Assembly (NCBI GenBank): GCA_003435055.1
Contig: QUMM01000014.1
Location: 9,904-73,903 of the forward strand
Origin: Lachnospiraceae bacterium OF09-6
GTDB taxonomy: Bacteria; Bacillota; Clostridia; Lachnospirales; Lachnospiraceae
Direction of reading: 5' to 3'
DNA: 64,000 nucleotides
The notes below the pieces were generated by a model, which had not been told where the DNA came from, ran no database searches, and saw only the letters and a program-made list of their open reading frames with translations. The position numbers and the translations under genes were made by a program. Shown piece after piece: positions 28,480 through 37,529 of this stretch. Within the stretch, counting starts at the first letter, position 1; the number at the start of each line of letters is the position of its first letter.

Positions 28480-28780
28480 AACTGAGCATAGTAGATTATA
28501 AAGATGAGGTATTCAAGGATAGAACAGGCAGCTATCACGCCCATAGAGGTCTTAAAGAGATGTCGGATTGCCACCCGACTGGATAACTTATCTTTTATAA
28601 TATAATTATTTAATGTGGAAAAGTTCGCACGATCTACACGCCGAAGTTACAGACAAGGCGAAAACCTGAGAGATGCAGGAGAAGCGTGCGCCTGCCAAAT
28701 ATTTATCTGGTTATATTACTTATGATTTAAAAAGAAAAAGGCTTCAACGATGAGAACAATTATCGTTGAAGCCTTTTGTT
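28480..28780 (+). ncRNA. Candidate stand-alone structured RNA
   Basis: No credible reading frame, yet strong RNA structure. A 9-bp stem pairs 28500-28508 with 28587-28595 and encloses two hairpins: 28518-28522/28532-28536 and 28562-28566/28575-28579. Their loops hold GGCA (28527-28530) and TGCC (28569-28572), able to form a kissing pair. A second domain closes with 28626-28631/28685-28690 and holds stems 28639-28642/28657-28660 and 28665-28668/28676-28679. A promoter precedes it, a 16-bp terminator follows, and the next gene is convergent. It is therefore not a leader of a gene on this strand. I do not recognise a known RNA family. Exact ends are estimates. Confidence 0.55.
28736..28777. terminator. 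Bidirectional terminator
   Basis: A 16-bp perfect stem (28736-28751 with 28762-28777) with a 10-base loop; A-rich on one side and T-rich on the other. It can end both the RNA candidate and the convergent GntR gene. Confidence 0.85.
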
Positions 28781-29555
28781 ATATATTCCATTGAAGTGTA
28801 TTAGAAATTCCCTGTTTGTATTCAATCTGTATTTTGAATTTATCCTGGCGAATATAGCTCTCTACAAATTCACATGGACGTCCGTCTGCAAGTCTGGCCA
28901 TACGTTCCGAATAAATTACGATAGAATTTTTAGGCTGTTTTAGTAATGAGGCAGTTTTGGAAGAAATTTCTGCAATACTATAACTGTCGACGGCCTGTTC
29001 TGGTACAAACTGATATTTTTTATATAGAGATTCATACAAAGATGAACCAATATCATCAGCTTTTAAATCAGGAAAGATATCTGCATTTAAATAACTAATT
29101 GCAACAGAAAGAGGCTCATCTTCATCACTGATGAGTCGTTTATATTTATATACTTTGGTATCAGGAGACTGATTAAAAAATTCCTGTGCTCTGGGTACAG
29201 TAGAAGCTGTATATTCAAATTTAAGCAATGTTGAATGTGCAGTGTGCCCGGCGTTAGCAATATCTTTGGAGAAAGAAGGAAGCATAGAATAGTCACGTTG
29301 AATCTGCCCGGAAGTAAAAGTTCCTTTTCCCTGTTTACGGTATAATCGGCCTTCATATACTAGATCCATGACAGCCTGTTTTACAGTACCCCGGCTGACT
29401 TGGAATTTAGCGGCTAATTCCAATTCACTTGGAATCGGTTGTTCAGGTCCCAGTTCCTGTATAAGATTACGAAGGTATGATTTAATCTGAACATAATAAG
29501 GTGTATAAGAATTTAAAAGAAGACTGGTGTCCTTTTGTGGAATATTGCGTTTCAT
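28779..29555 (-). CDS. GntR-family regulator with UTRA ligand domain (HutC type)
   Basis: 258 residues. The start is the ATG at 29553-29555 (MKRNIPQKD), which has an AGGAAA ribosome binding site; the open frame extends further but codes nothing plausible. The N-terminal winged helix reads YYVQIKSYLRNLIQ, IPSELELAAKFQVSRGTVKQ and GRLYRKQGKGTF. The C-terminal UTRA domain binds a small ligand in this family (LSVAISYLNADIF, YKKYQFVPEQAVDSYSIAEIS). It is divergent from an 11-gene transport and catabolism operon whose promoter overlaps a large palindrome, so it most likely represses that operon until the substrate or an intermediate binds. Confidence 0.88.
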   Translation of the reverse strand: MKRNIPQKDTSLLLNSYTPYYVQIKSYLRNLIQELGPEQPIPSELELAAKFQVSRGTVKQAVMDLVYEGRLYRKQGKGTFTSGQIQRDYSMLPSFSKDIANAGHTAHSTLLKFEYTASTVPRAQEFFNQSPDTKVYKYKRLISDEDEPLSVAISYLNADIFPDLKADDIGSSLYESLYKKYQFVPEQAVDSYSIAEISSKTASLLKQPKNSIVIYSERMARLADGRPCEFVESYIRQDKFKIQIEYKQGISNTLQWNI

Positions 29556-29617
29556 AACTGATTTCCTTCCATAACATAAAATGTAATCTATAAAACCATT
29601 ATATACTATAAAATTAC

Positions 29618-29656
29618 TTTTTATGACAATTAATTTGCAGAAATTTGTCATAAAAA
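29618..29656. repeat. Inverted repeat in the divergent promoter region
   Basis: Perfect 11-bp arms TTTTTATGACA (29618-29628) and its complement (29646-29656) separated by 17 bases, between the GntR gene and its target operon. It may be a second regulator site or serve the GntR promoter. Confidence 0.45.
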
Positions 29657-29677
29657 TAATGAAAATAATTTGTACAA

Positions 29678-29715
29678 CTTGTCCAGTTGACTGGTCAACT
29701 GGACAAGCATATAAT
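29678..29715 (+). promoter_or_regulatory. Operon promoter overlapped by a 30-base palindromic operator
   Basis: 29678-29707 is a perfect palindrome with 14-base arms (left arm CTTGTCCAGTTGAC) and a 2-base centre. The -35 box TTGACT (29687-29692) lies inside it, and TATAAT (29710-29715) follows after exactly 17 bases. A regulator bound here would block RNA polymerase. The GntR protein encoded divergently is the natural candidate. The symmetric GTCCAGT/ACTGGAC cores resemble HutC-type operators. Confidence 0.8.
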
Positions 29716-29763
29716 ATAGCTATCAAAACACTTGAAAAAAGAAAACAAGGGAGGAAACAAATT

Positions 29764-30858
29764 ATGGCAAAAGTAACTTCAAAACTCTTAGCACTTGGTT
29801 TAGGGGCGACACTTGGCTTCTCTATGATGGTCTGTGCACAGGCTGCTGAGGAAACAGAAACAACAGGAACAGAAGAGATTACAGAAACTGCCCAGGAACT
29901 GGCTGATGGTGTTACGAAAGTAGAAAATACCACGGGTGACAAGATTAAAGTAGGATATGACATCTATTATCTTGGAAATTCATGGTCTGTACAGCTTTAT
30001 CAGGAGTTTAAATGGTATGCAGAAAACATGTATGCAGATGATCTTGATGTAACCTATGTGCAGTCAGACAATGATGTAAGTAAGCAAATTGCAAACCTGG
30101 AAGACTTAATTGCACAGCAGGTTGATGTGATTATTACTACACCTTGTGATGCCACCGCAATTAATGCAACACTTCAGGAAGCAATGGATGCCGGAATTAA
30201 GGTTGTTCTTTCCTGTGCAACAGTAGATGGTGATTGCTACGACTCACTGGTTACTGTAGATGAAAGGGATTTTGGAGCACAGGGAGCGCAGTGGCTGGTT
30301 GATCAGCTGGATGGAAGTGGCAAAATTATTATGCTGAACGGAATCTCTGGTTTCACATCCAATACATTAAGATACGAAGGAGCTATGTCAGTATTTGATC
30401 AAAATCCAGATATTGAGATTCTTACTGCAGAGGATGCAGGATGGGATTATGCACAGGCAAAGACCGTTACTACAGACTTACTTGCTACCTATCCGGAGAT
30501 TGATGGCGTATGGTCACAAGGTGGAGCAATGACACTTGGAGCAATTGATTCCTTTAATGCAGCAAAGAGGGATCTTGTGCCAATGACAGGTGAAGATAAT
30601 AATGGTTACTTAAAAGCCTGCATTAACAATAATATGGAAGGAATTGCAGTTTCCAAACCAACATGGCTGTCAAGAGTTGCGATTGAAAATGCAATTAAGC
30701 TGATGAATGGGGAAGAAGTAAAGAAAGATGATATTTACCCGGTATTAACAATCAAAACAGAAGAAATGCCAGATTATGTACATATGGATTTGTCAGATGA
30801 TGTATGGTGTGGAACAGAACTTCCGGAAAGTGTTTTAAAAGAAGTATTCAGCAATTAG
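29764..30858 (+). CDS. Sugar-type ABC transporter substrate-binding protein
   Basis: 364 residues; GGGAGG lies before the ATG at 29764. The signal peptide ends in VCAQA-AEE, fitting signal peptidase I, and no regular lipobox is seen, unusual for a Gram-positive binding protein. The mature part is a Peripla_BP_4 fold: KVGYDIYYLGNSWSVQLYQ, the repeated LEDLIAQQVDVIITTPCDA, and VWSQGGAMTLGAIDSFN. Members bind monosaccharides or related polyols. It is the first gene of the GntR-controlled operon. Ligand unknown; the shared operon with amidohydrolase and deacylase genes suggests a decorated or nitrogen-containing sugar rather than a plain one. Confidence 0.87.
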   Translation: MAKVTSKLLALGLGATLGFSMMVCAQAAEETETTGTEEITETAQELADGVTKVENTTGDKIKVGYDIYYLGNSWSVQLYQEFKWYAENMYADDLDVTYVQSDNDVSKQIANLEDLIAQQVDVIITTPCDATAINATLQEAMDAGIKVVLSCATVDGDCYDSLVTVDERDFGAQGAQWLVDQLDGSGKIIMLNGISGFTSNTLRYEGAMSVFDQNPDIEILTAEDAGWDYAQAKTVTTDLLATYPEIDGVWSQGGAMTLGAIDSFNAAKRDLVPMTGEDNNGYLKACINNNMEGIAVSKPTWLSRVAIENAIKLMNGEEVKKDDIYPVLTIKTEEMPDYVHMDLSDDVWCGTELPESVLKEVFSN

Positions 30859-30923
30859 TTATAAGTGGAAGAGAGGGCTGGCGGGGAGCCAGTCCTCATT
30901 ATACATAACTGAGGAGATTTTAT

Positions 30924-32438
30924 ATGAAGGATAAGAACTGTATTTTGGCAGGAAAACATTTATCGAAAAATTTTGGTGGAAATGTTGTTTTAAAAGACAT
31001 ATCTATTGAATGTTTTCCTGGGGAAGGAATAGCGATTGCCGGTGAAAATGGTGCTGGAAAATCAACATTGATGAATATTATAAGTGGAGGATTGAAACCT
31101 TCAGCTGGAGAAGTATATATTGACAATAAAAAAGTGTCCCTTTCCAGTTCAAAGGAAGGACGCAGTTATGGTATTTCGTTCGTTCATCAGGAGTTAAGCC
31201 TGATGCAGGAGATGACAGTTGGAGAAAATATTATGCTTGGTCACGAACCTAAAAAAGGATTTATGATTTTGCAAAAGGAACTTCATAAACAGGCTAGACA
31301 AATCCTGAATGAAGTAGGAGTTTCAGAGATTAATGAATATGCACTTGTAAAGGAACTTTCACCTGCTGAGAAGCAGATTGTTGAAATTACAAAAGCATGG
31401 TCGAATCATCCAAGAATCATGATATTTGACGAACCAACATCCAGTCTGAATAAAGCAGAATCAGAAAAATTATTTGAATTTATTGATCGTATAAAAAAGC
31501 AGAATGTTTGTGTAATTGTAATAAGCCATAGAATGGATGATATTTTTCGTTCCTGTGACAGAGTAATTGTATTGAAGGACGGAGAATTTGTCTATGCCTG
31601 TCCGGTAAGTGAAACAGATGCAGATCAGATTATCAGTAAAATGGTGGGACGTGAATTTAAGAATGTTTATCCAAAGCGAAATGAAGAAAGATCAGATATA
31701 AATAAAGTAGAATTAAAAAATATTTCTCTTGGAAACAAACTGAAAAATATAAATCTGGAAGTCCCTAAGGGTAGCGTAGTTGGAATCGGAGGATTAGAGG
31801 GACAGGGACAGCGTGAACTTGCGCGAGGGTTGTTTGGAATCAATCCTTTCATGGAAGGCGATTATTTGCTTGATGGAAAAAAAGTGAGGATCAAGAGTCC
31901 TGTAGAGGCTGTAAAGCATAAAATAGCATTTGTCTCTGATGACCGAAAAGCAGAAGGGCTATTTTTAAACCTTTCCTGTGCGGAAAATATATATTCATTA
32001 ATACTGTCAGAGAATGCCACACATGGAGTTGTAAATAATGCAAAACTGAAAAGTGAGGTGTCATCTGGAATTGAACAATTACATATAAAAATAAATAATC
32101 CAAAGCAGCCTGCAGGCAGTCTGTCAGGTGGAAATCAGCAGAAAATAGTTTTTTCTAAATGGATAAAAACAGAGCCTGAATTACTGATACTTCATGAGCC
32201 GACCAGAGGAATTGATGTGCAATCCAAATTGGAGATCTATCAGTTGATCAGGGAACTTACAAAAAGTGGTGTCAGTGTCATTGTATTTACAAGCGATATG
32301 CTGGAACTGATCGGTTTATCGGATGAGATCTATATTATGTATGAAGGAGAAATCTCAGGACATGTAAATGCGGCCGATGCCACAGAAGAATCATTGATGA
32401 GACTATGTGCAAAAAGCGGAAAGGGGACATCTGTATGA
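30924..32438 (+). CDS. Sugar ABC transporter ATPase with two nucleotide-binding domains (RbsA/MglA type)
   Basis: 504 residues, normal for the family. Domain 1 has Walker A GENGAGKST, Walker B IMIFDEPTSSL and a weak signature (KELSPAEKQIVEI). Domain 2 has GLEGQGQRELARGL in place of a canonical Walker A, which is usual in RbsA proteins, then LSGGNQQKIVFSKW and LILHEPTRGIDVQSK; the Walker B position reads HEPTRG where DEPTRG is common. It powers uptake with the two permeases that follow. The stop overlaps the next start in ATGA. Confidence 0.9.
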   Translation: MKDKNCILAGKHLSKNFGGNVVLKDISIECFPGEGIAIAGENGAGKSTLMNIISGGLKPSAGEVYIDNKKVSLSSSKEGRSYGISFVHQELSLMQEMTVGENIMLGHEPKKGFMILQKELHKQARQILNEVGVSEINEYALVKELSPAEKQIVEITKAWSNHPRIMIFDEPTSSLNKAESEKLFEFIDRIKKQNVCVIVISHRMDDIFRSCDRVIVLKDGEFVYACPVSETDADQIISKMVGREFKNVYPKRNEERSDINKVELKNISLGNKLKNINLEVPKGSVVGIGGLEGQGQRELARGLFGINPFMEGDYLLDGKKVRIKSPVEAVKHKIAFVSDDRKAEGLFLNLSCAENIYSLILSENATHGVVNNAKLKSEVSSGIEQLHIKINNPKQPAGSLSGGNQQKIVFSKWIKTEPELLILHEPTRGIDVQSKLEIYQLIRELTKSGVSVIVFTSDMLELIGLSDEIYIMYEGEISGHVNAADATEESLMRLCAKSGKGTSV

Positions 32439-33379
32439 GAGGATCAGTGAAAAGTCAGGTAAAACAGGCCATTCCGTCATTTGTCATAATTATTATCATG
32501 ATGATCCTGGCCAGTATTTTATCAGAAAAGTTTTTTACTGCAGCAAATATCAGAAATGTATTAACACAGACAACTGTACTGTCAATTGTTGCAGTGGCAC
32601 AGAGTATGGTGTTGTTTATTGGCGGAATTGATATGTCAGTGAGTTCAGTGATATCTATTAGCACCATTATAATGGCAATGTTCAGTGCAAAAAATGGCGT
32701 GACATTAACAGGTGCTATGGCTTTGGCGCTTGCCATTGGAGCAGTAGTTGGTCTGGTAAATGGTCTTGGAATTAAAGTATTCAAAATACCTGCCATGATT
32801 ATTACAATTTCGACACAGGCATTTGTAAAAGGAATTTGCCTGATCTTAATGCCAGCATCTGGGGGAAGTGTCAATACTGCGTTTGCAAGTTTCGTAAGAC
32901 AAAAAATAGGTGTATTCTCTTATGCATTTATCCTGGCGGGGATTATGTATGTAATTATGTTTCTGGTATTACATAAGACGAGATATGGAAGAGATGTATA
33001 TTCTGTGGGAAATGGAGAGCTATATGCAGAACAGTCTGGAATCAATACAAAAAAAGTAGTTATCATAACATATGTTTTGGCAGGAATGATAGCTGCATCT
33101 TCTGGAATTATTCTGTCTGCAAGAATTGCCAGTGGAAATCCTCTGGTTGGTGACAGTTATGCAATGGACTCTGTTGCAGCAGCCGTAGTAGGAGGAATTT
33201 CCATGAACGGTGGAGTAGGATCGGTGATCGGAGCGCTATTTGGATCGATTATATTATCTTTGATTAATAATATGATGAATAATCTCGGAATTTCTCCGTA
33301 TTTTCAATATATCATAAAAGGCGCTTTATTGATGATTTCGCTTATGGTATTTCAGATAAAAAGGAGGAAAACAGCATGA
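32435..33379 (+). CDS. Sugar ABC transporter permease 1 (RbsC type)
   Basis: 314 residues with about eight to ten hydrophobic segments and the BPD_transp_2 family features SVSSVISISTIIMAM, GLVNGLGIKVFKIPAMIITI and SVAAAVVGGISMNGGVGS. The ATG at 32435 overlaps the ATPase stop by four bases. It forms the import channel with the second permease. Confidence 0.88.
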   Translation: MRGSVKSQVKQAIPSFVIIIIMMILASILSEKFFTAANIRNVLTQTTVLSIVAVAQSMVLFIGGIDMSVSSVISISTIIMAMFSAKNGVTLTGAMALALAIGAVVGLVNGLGIKVFKIPAMIITISTQAFVKGICLILMPASGGSVNTAFASFVRQKIGVFSYAFILAGIMYVIMFLVLHKTRYGRDVYSVGNGELYAEQSGINTKKVVIITYVLAGMIAASSGIILSARIASGNPLVGDSYAMDSVAAAVVGGISMNGGVGSVIGALFGSIILSLINNMMNNLGISPYFQYIIKGALLMISLMVFQIKRRKTA

Positions 33380-34326
33380 GTCGTATGAAGAAAGGAGAAA
33401 AATATAGTTCATTTCCGCTTGGAATTTATGTACTCCTGCTTGTAATGATTATTGTATTTGCTATTTCTACACAGGGCAGTGTATCTATGACCCATCTTCT
33501 TAATATAGCACGGTCAGCAGCACCACTTGGCATTGTAGCCGTCGGTCAGACTATGGTTCTTCTTGTGGGAGGACTGGACCTGTCGCTGGGTACTTGTATG
33601 TCGATGACGAACCTGATACTTGCATCCATGATGAATGGCAGTAGCAGTAGGGCTCCACAGGCTATTCTGATATCGATGCTGATTTGTGCGCTGGTGGGAT
33701 TCTGCAATGGATTGATTATTACAAAATTTAAAATGCAGCCGTTTTTGGTAACTATGGCGATGTCTCTGGTGGTACAGGGTGGATATTATATCTACACACA
33801 GGGAATTGCAAGAGGAAGTATTGCAGAAGAAATAAGATTTATTTCAGAAGGATGGATAGGAATCATCCCGGTTGCGGTTATCATATGGTGCGCATTCTGG
33901 CTGATTTTGTCACTTGTGTTGCATAAAACTGTTTATGGAAAAAAACTTTATCTGACAGGATCGAGCCAGCAGGCAGCGAAATTATCAGGATTTCAGGCAG
34001 ATAAAATTGTAATTTCTGCATATATGATTGCGTCTATGCTGGCCTGTGTTGCAGGAATTATGTTATCTGCATATATCGGGGTGGGATCTGTTGATATTGG
34101 TAATTCTTACACCTTAGATTCCATTGCATCGTCTGTAATTGGTGGGGTTGCATTCACAGGTGGAATTGGAAGCCTGGAAGGGACATTCCCGGGGGTGCTG
34201 ATCATTACGATATTATCAAGTCTGATGACAATCCTTGGAATCTCTGAAGCTGGTAAGTTTATATGTCAGGGTACCATCATTGCTGTTATGGTAGCGATTA
34301 ATCAGGTAAAAATGAAAAATAATTAA
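33376..34326 (+). CDS. Sugar ABC transporter permease 2 (RbsC type)
   Basis: 316 residues, a BPD_transp_2 permease: VGGLDLSLGTCMSMTNLI, GFCNGLIITKFKMQPFLVTM and SIASSVIGGVAFTGGIGSL. It overlaps permease 1 by four bases. Two different permeases imply a heterodimeric channel, as in rhamnose-, xylitol- or AI-2-type importers. Confidence 0.88.
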   Translation: MSRMKKGEKYSSFPLGIYVLLLVMIIVFAISTQGSVSMTHLLNIARSAAPLGIVAVGQTMVLLVGGLDLSLGTCMSMTNLILASMMNGSSSRAPQAILISMLICALVGFCNGLIITKFKMQPFLVTMAMSLVVQGGYYIYTQGIARGSIAEEIRFISEGWIGIIPVAVIIWCAFWLILSLVLHKTVYGKKLYLTGSSQQAAKLSGFQADKIVISAYMIASMLACVAGIMLSAYIGVGSVDIGNSYTLDSIASSVIGGVAFTGGIGSLEGTFPGVLIITILSSLMTILGISEAGKFICQGTIIAVMVAINQVKMKNN

Positions 34327-34348
34327 TTGAAAGGCAGGTTTGAGGAGT

Positions 34349-35320
34349 ATGAGCTTTGTAAGAACAATGACAGGTGACATTGCACCAGAAGAAATGGGAT
34401 TTACGTATTCACATGAGCATATTGTGTGTTGTCCGGGACACTGGCTGGAGAGAGGAGAAGACGATCTTTTACTGGATGATCCGGTAAAAAGTGAAAATGA
34501 AGTTCGGCTTGCAAAAGAAGCTGGCGTAAAAACAATTGTGGATGCAACGGCAATCGATTATGGACGTGAACCGCAGGCTGTTTATGATATTGCAGTACAT
34601 ACTGGAATGCAGATTATAGGTACAGCCGGATTTAACAAGGGATTCCTCTGGGATGCCAAGATGCCTGGTGAAACACGTACCTATAATGAATGGATTGGTC
34701 AGGCATCCATAGAAGAACTGACACAGTTTGTAATAAATGAAGTTGAAGTTGGAATGCAGGGAACCGGAGTGAAAGGCGGGCAGGTAAAATTCGGGACAGG
34801 ATATAATAGTATGTCTGAATTAGAAATCAAAACAATCCGGGCAGTAAGCAGAGCACATCTTGCGACAGGTGCACCAATGCATGCACATACAGAAGCGGGT
34901 ACGATGGCACTGCAGCAGATACAGATTCTGAAAGAAGAAGGAGTTGATTTACACAATATCAGTTTTGGGCATATGGATCGCAATCCAGATACTTATTACC
35001 ATTGCAAGATTGCGGATACAGGAGCATTCCTTTGCTTTGATGGAATTGCAAAAGTAAAATACAATCCGGAAAGTGTTCGCATAAAATGCATTCTGGAACT
35101 GGTAAAAAGGGGTTATCAGAAGCAGATTCTGGTCAGTGGAGATACCGCCAGAAAGAGTTACTATTATTCCTATGGTTATGCATTAGGACTTCCATATATA
35201 AAACAAGAATGGACAAAGCGTCTGATCGAAGAAGCAGAAGAAGCAGGAATAAATGGCACTCAGCTTGTGGAGGATATCTTTGTAAACAATCCAAGAGAAT
35301 GTTTTACATTCAAAAAATAA
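34349..35320 (+). CDS. Phosphotriesterase-like metal-dependent hydrolase
   Basis: About 323 residues of the PTE-like amidohydrolase family. Metal ligands visible are YSHEH near the start, the Lys region QVKFGTGY, HAHTEAG, FGHMDRN and the final Asp in VSGDTARKSYY. Family members with known roles are mostly lactonases and esterases that open sugar or acyl lactones. The ATG at 34349 has GGAG five bases upstream. It follows the two permeases and starts the enzyme block of the operon; opening a lactone or ester of the imported compound is a reasonable guess, but the substrate is unknown. Confidence 0.86.
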   Translation: MSFVRTMTGDIAPEEMGFTYSHEHIVCCPGHWLERGEDDLLLDDPVKSENEVRLAKEAGVKTIVDATAIDYGREPQAVYDIAVHTGMQIIGTAGFNKGFLWDAKMPGETRTYNEWIGQASIEELTQFVINEVEVGMQGTGVKGGQVKFGTGYNSMSELEIKTIRAVSRAHLATGAPMHAHTEAGTMALQQIQILKEEGVDLHNISFGHMDRNPDTYYHCKIADTGAFLCFDGIAKVKYNPESVRIKCILELVKRGYQKQILVSGDTARKSYYYSYGYALGLPYIKQEWTKRLIEEAEEAGINGTQLVEDIFVNNPRECFTFKK

Positions 35321-35338
35321 AACAGAGGTAAGAAAAAC

Positions 35339-36061
35339 ATGATACTTGCAGAATTGAATCAGGAGCAGACAGAAAACTTAAATCATATGACTGCGATATT
35401 GCCAATTGGAGCAACCGAAGTACATGGGAATCACCTTCCGGTGGGAACAGATATTTTTTTGGCAGAGAATGTGGCTAAAAAACTGGAATTACGGTTAGGC
35501 ACTGAAAATGCATTGCTTTTGCCTGTAATATCGTATGGTCAGGTGTGGTCGTTGGAAAAAGCTCCGGGAAGTGTGCATATTCCGGAAGACATTCTCTCAG
35601 AGTATATCTATTATATCGGGAAAAGTGTAATCAATATGGGAATAAAAAAGCTTGCAATAGTAAATTCTCATGTAGGAAACCTCGGAGCGATAAAAACGGC
35701 AGCAAGAAAGTTATCTGTGGATAATAGCATAAAAACTTATTATTTCACATATCCGGGAAGTGAAAAAGTAATTCAGGAGGTGTGTGAAGCACCCGCACCA
35801 CACAAAGGATATTTTCATGCATGCGAAATAGAAACATCGTATATGCTCTACTTGTGTCCTGATAAAGTAGATATGACGAAAGCAATCTGTCAGTATCCGG
35901 AATTCCCGGAGGAGTTTGATTATACACCAATAAAATGGACGGATCTTATGAAAACGGCAGTTCTGGGAGATGCGACAAAAGCTACTGCGGAAAAAGGGCA
36001 GAAGATTATAGAAGCAAGTATTGACAGAATGGCAAAGATATTGATGGAGGATAGCAAGTGA
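35339..36061 (+). CDS. Creatininase-family amidohydrolase
   Basis: 240 residues. The metal-binding signature is GATEVHGNHLPVGTD, followed by IVNSHVGNLG (commonly NGHGGN, so two Gly positions differ) and HACEIETSYML. The family cleaves cyclic or linear amide C-N bonds, as in creatininase, MftE and formamide hydrolases of riboflavin and F420 pathways. With an M20 deacylase, a PLP enzyme and RidA in the same operon it points to a nitrogen-containing substrate. Its stop overlaps the GTG start of the kinase. Confidence 0.82.
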   Translation: MILAELNQEQTENLNHMTAILPIGATEVHGNHLPVGTDIFLAENVAKKLELRLGTENALLLPVISYGQVWSLEKAPGSVHIPEDILSEYIYYIGKSVINMGIKKLAIVNSHVGNLGAIKTAARKLSVDNSIKTYYFTYPGSEKVIQEVCEAPAPHKGYFHACEIETSYMLYLCPDKVDMTKAICQYPEFPEEFDYTPIKWTDLMKTAVLGDATKATAEKGQKIIEASIDRMAKILMEDSK

Positions 36062-37529
36062 AAGTTCTGGCGATAGATCTGGGTACATCACAAATAAAGA
36101 TCATGATTCTGAACAGTGCTATGGAAATAGAATATGTTGGCAGTTGCGATATACAACAATTTCAGAAAAAAGAGGATATTTAGAACAAGATCCTCAGGAG
36201 TGGAGAAAAGCATTAAGACATACACTGGAAAATCTGAAAAAGGAGATACCACTGGAAAAGATAGGTGCTATTTCATTTTCAGGACATATGAGTGGACTTG
36301 TGGCTGTCGATCAAAACGGGGAGATTTTGAGACCGTGTATTCTGCTTGCCGATTCCAGAAGTCAGGAAGAGTGTCAGAATCTGGAAACAAGGACAGGAAA
36401 GCAAATACGAGAAATGACTGGGAATGAGGTTATTAACGCATTTTTGCTTCCCAAATTGTTATGGTTTAAAAAAAATGAAAATGATCTGTATCAGAAAACC
36501 TGGCGCTTTATTTTACCGAAAGATTATTTACGGGGAACTTTAACGGGGCGGTATGAAACAGAATATACAGATGCGTACAATGCGCTTTGCCTGGATCCGA
36601 TTAGCTGCCAATGGAATGATAATATTATAGAGGGCAGCGGATTGGACAGAGAAAAATTTCCGCCAGTGTTTAAACCATGGGATTTTGCGGGCAATGTTAC
36701 AGATAAGGCAGAAGCAGAATATGGACTGCTCAGCGGAACACCAGTATTTTTCGGAGGTGCTGATATGGCTTGCCAGGCTCTGGGAAATCATTTGTTTTTT
36801 GATGGTGATTCTACATTGACGATAGGCACTTCCGCAACATTCCTTGTACAGACCTCAGAGGCAGACTGTAATTATACAGGAAAGATCACATATCATAAAC
36901 ATATTCTGCCAGAAAAACTGTATGCACTTGGTTCGCACTTTAATGGCGGGCTGGCAGTAAACTGGTTTGCGTCTGCACATGGAGAAACCGGGGAAACAGA
37001 TTACCGATTTGTACAAAAACTAGCAGAAGAGGCACTTGCTGTACCAGCTGGAAGTAATGGTGTCAGGACAATTCCTTTTTTGGCAGGAAGTGGATCACCC
37101 TATTTTAAAGCAGCAGACTGTCAGACGGTTACAGGGATTTCAACAGCGACTACACGGGCTGATCTTTTCAAAAGTGAATTAGAAGGAATAACTTACAATC
37201 TGAAAGAAACACTGGAATGTTTTCAGAAGCTGAGTAAGAACAGAATATCTGAGATTTTACTGGCCGGTGGGGGATGCAAGATAACAGGCTGGCCACAGAT
37301 GACAGCGGATATTTTGGGAGTGCCTGTTTATCTTGCGCAAAATGAAGATGCATCAACAATTGGAGCAGCGATTATCGGTGCGTATGGAGTGGGAATTATT
37401 AAGGACATGGAGCAGGCTGCAAAACAGTTGCTTCAGATAAAAACTTCTATATTCCCGGATATGGAAAAAACAAAATTATACGAAGGATATTTTGATGAAT
37501 ACAGAGAATTATACAGAAAAATGTCTTGA
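36058..37529 (+). CDS. FGGY-family carbohydrate kinase (one frameshift)
   Basis: The GTG at 36058 overlaps the previous stop and opens with KVLAIDLGTSQIKIMIL, the ATP-binding phosphate-1 motif of FGGY kinases. The frame breaks at about 36138-36144, where one base seems missing, and resumes with YTTISEKRGYLEQDP. Later motifs are FSGHMSGLVAVD, GGADMACQALGNH, GTSATF and LLAGGGCKI. About 490 residues in total, as in xylulokinase-like enzymes. It probably phosphorylates the sugar, polyol or sugar acid released from the imported substrate. Specificity is not readable. Confidence 0.84.

Noticed and set aside
28480..28730. Known riboswitch (lysine, SAM, glycine, c-di-AMP, purine) or 6S/SRP RNA
   Set aside because: The consensus blocks I could recall for these do not match, and no gene follows on the same strand. 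Kept as an unassigned RNA candidate.
29556..29963. N-terminal extension of the GntR regulator by about 136 codons
   Set aside because: It would cross the divergent promoter and the binding-protein gene; the ATG at 29555 has a ribosome binding site and family-typical start.
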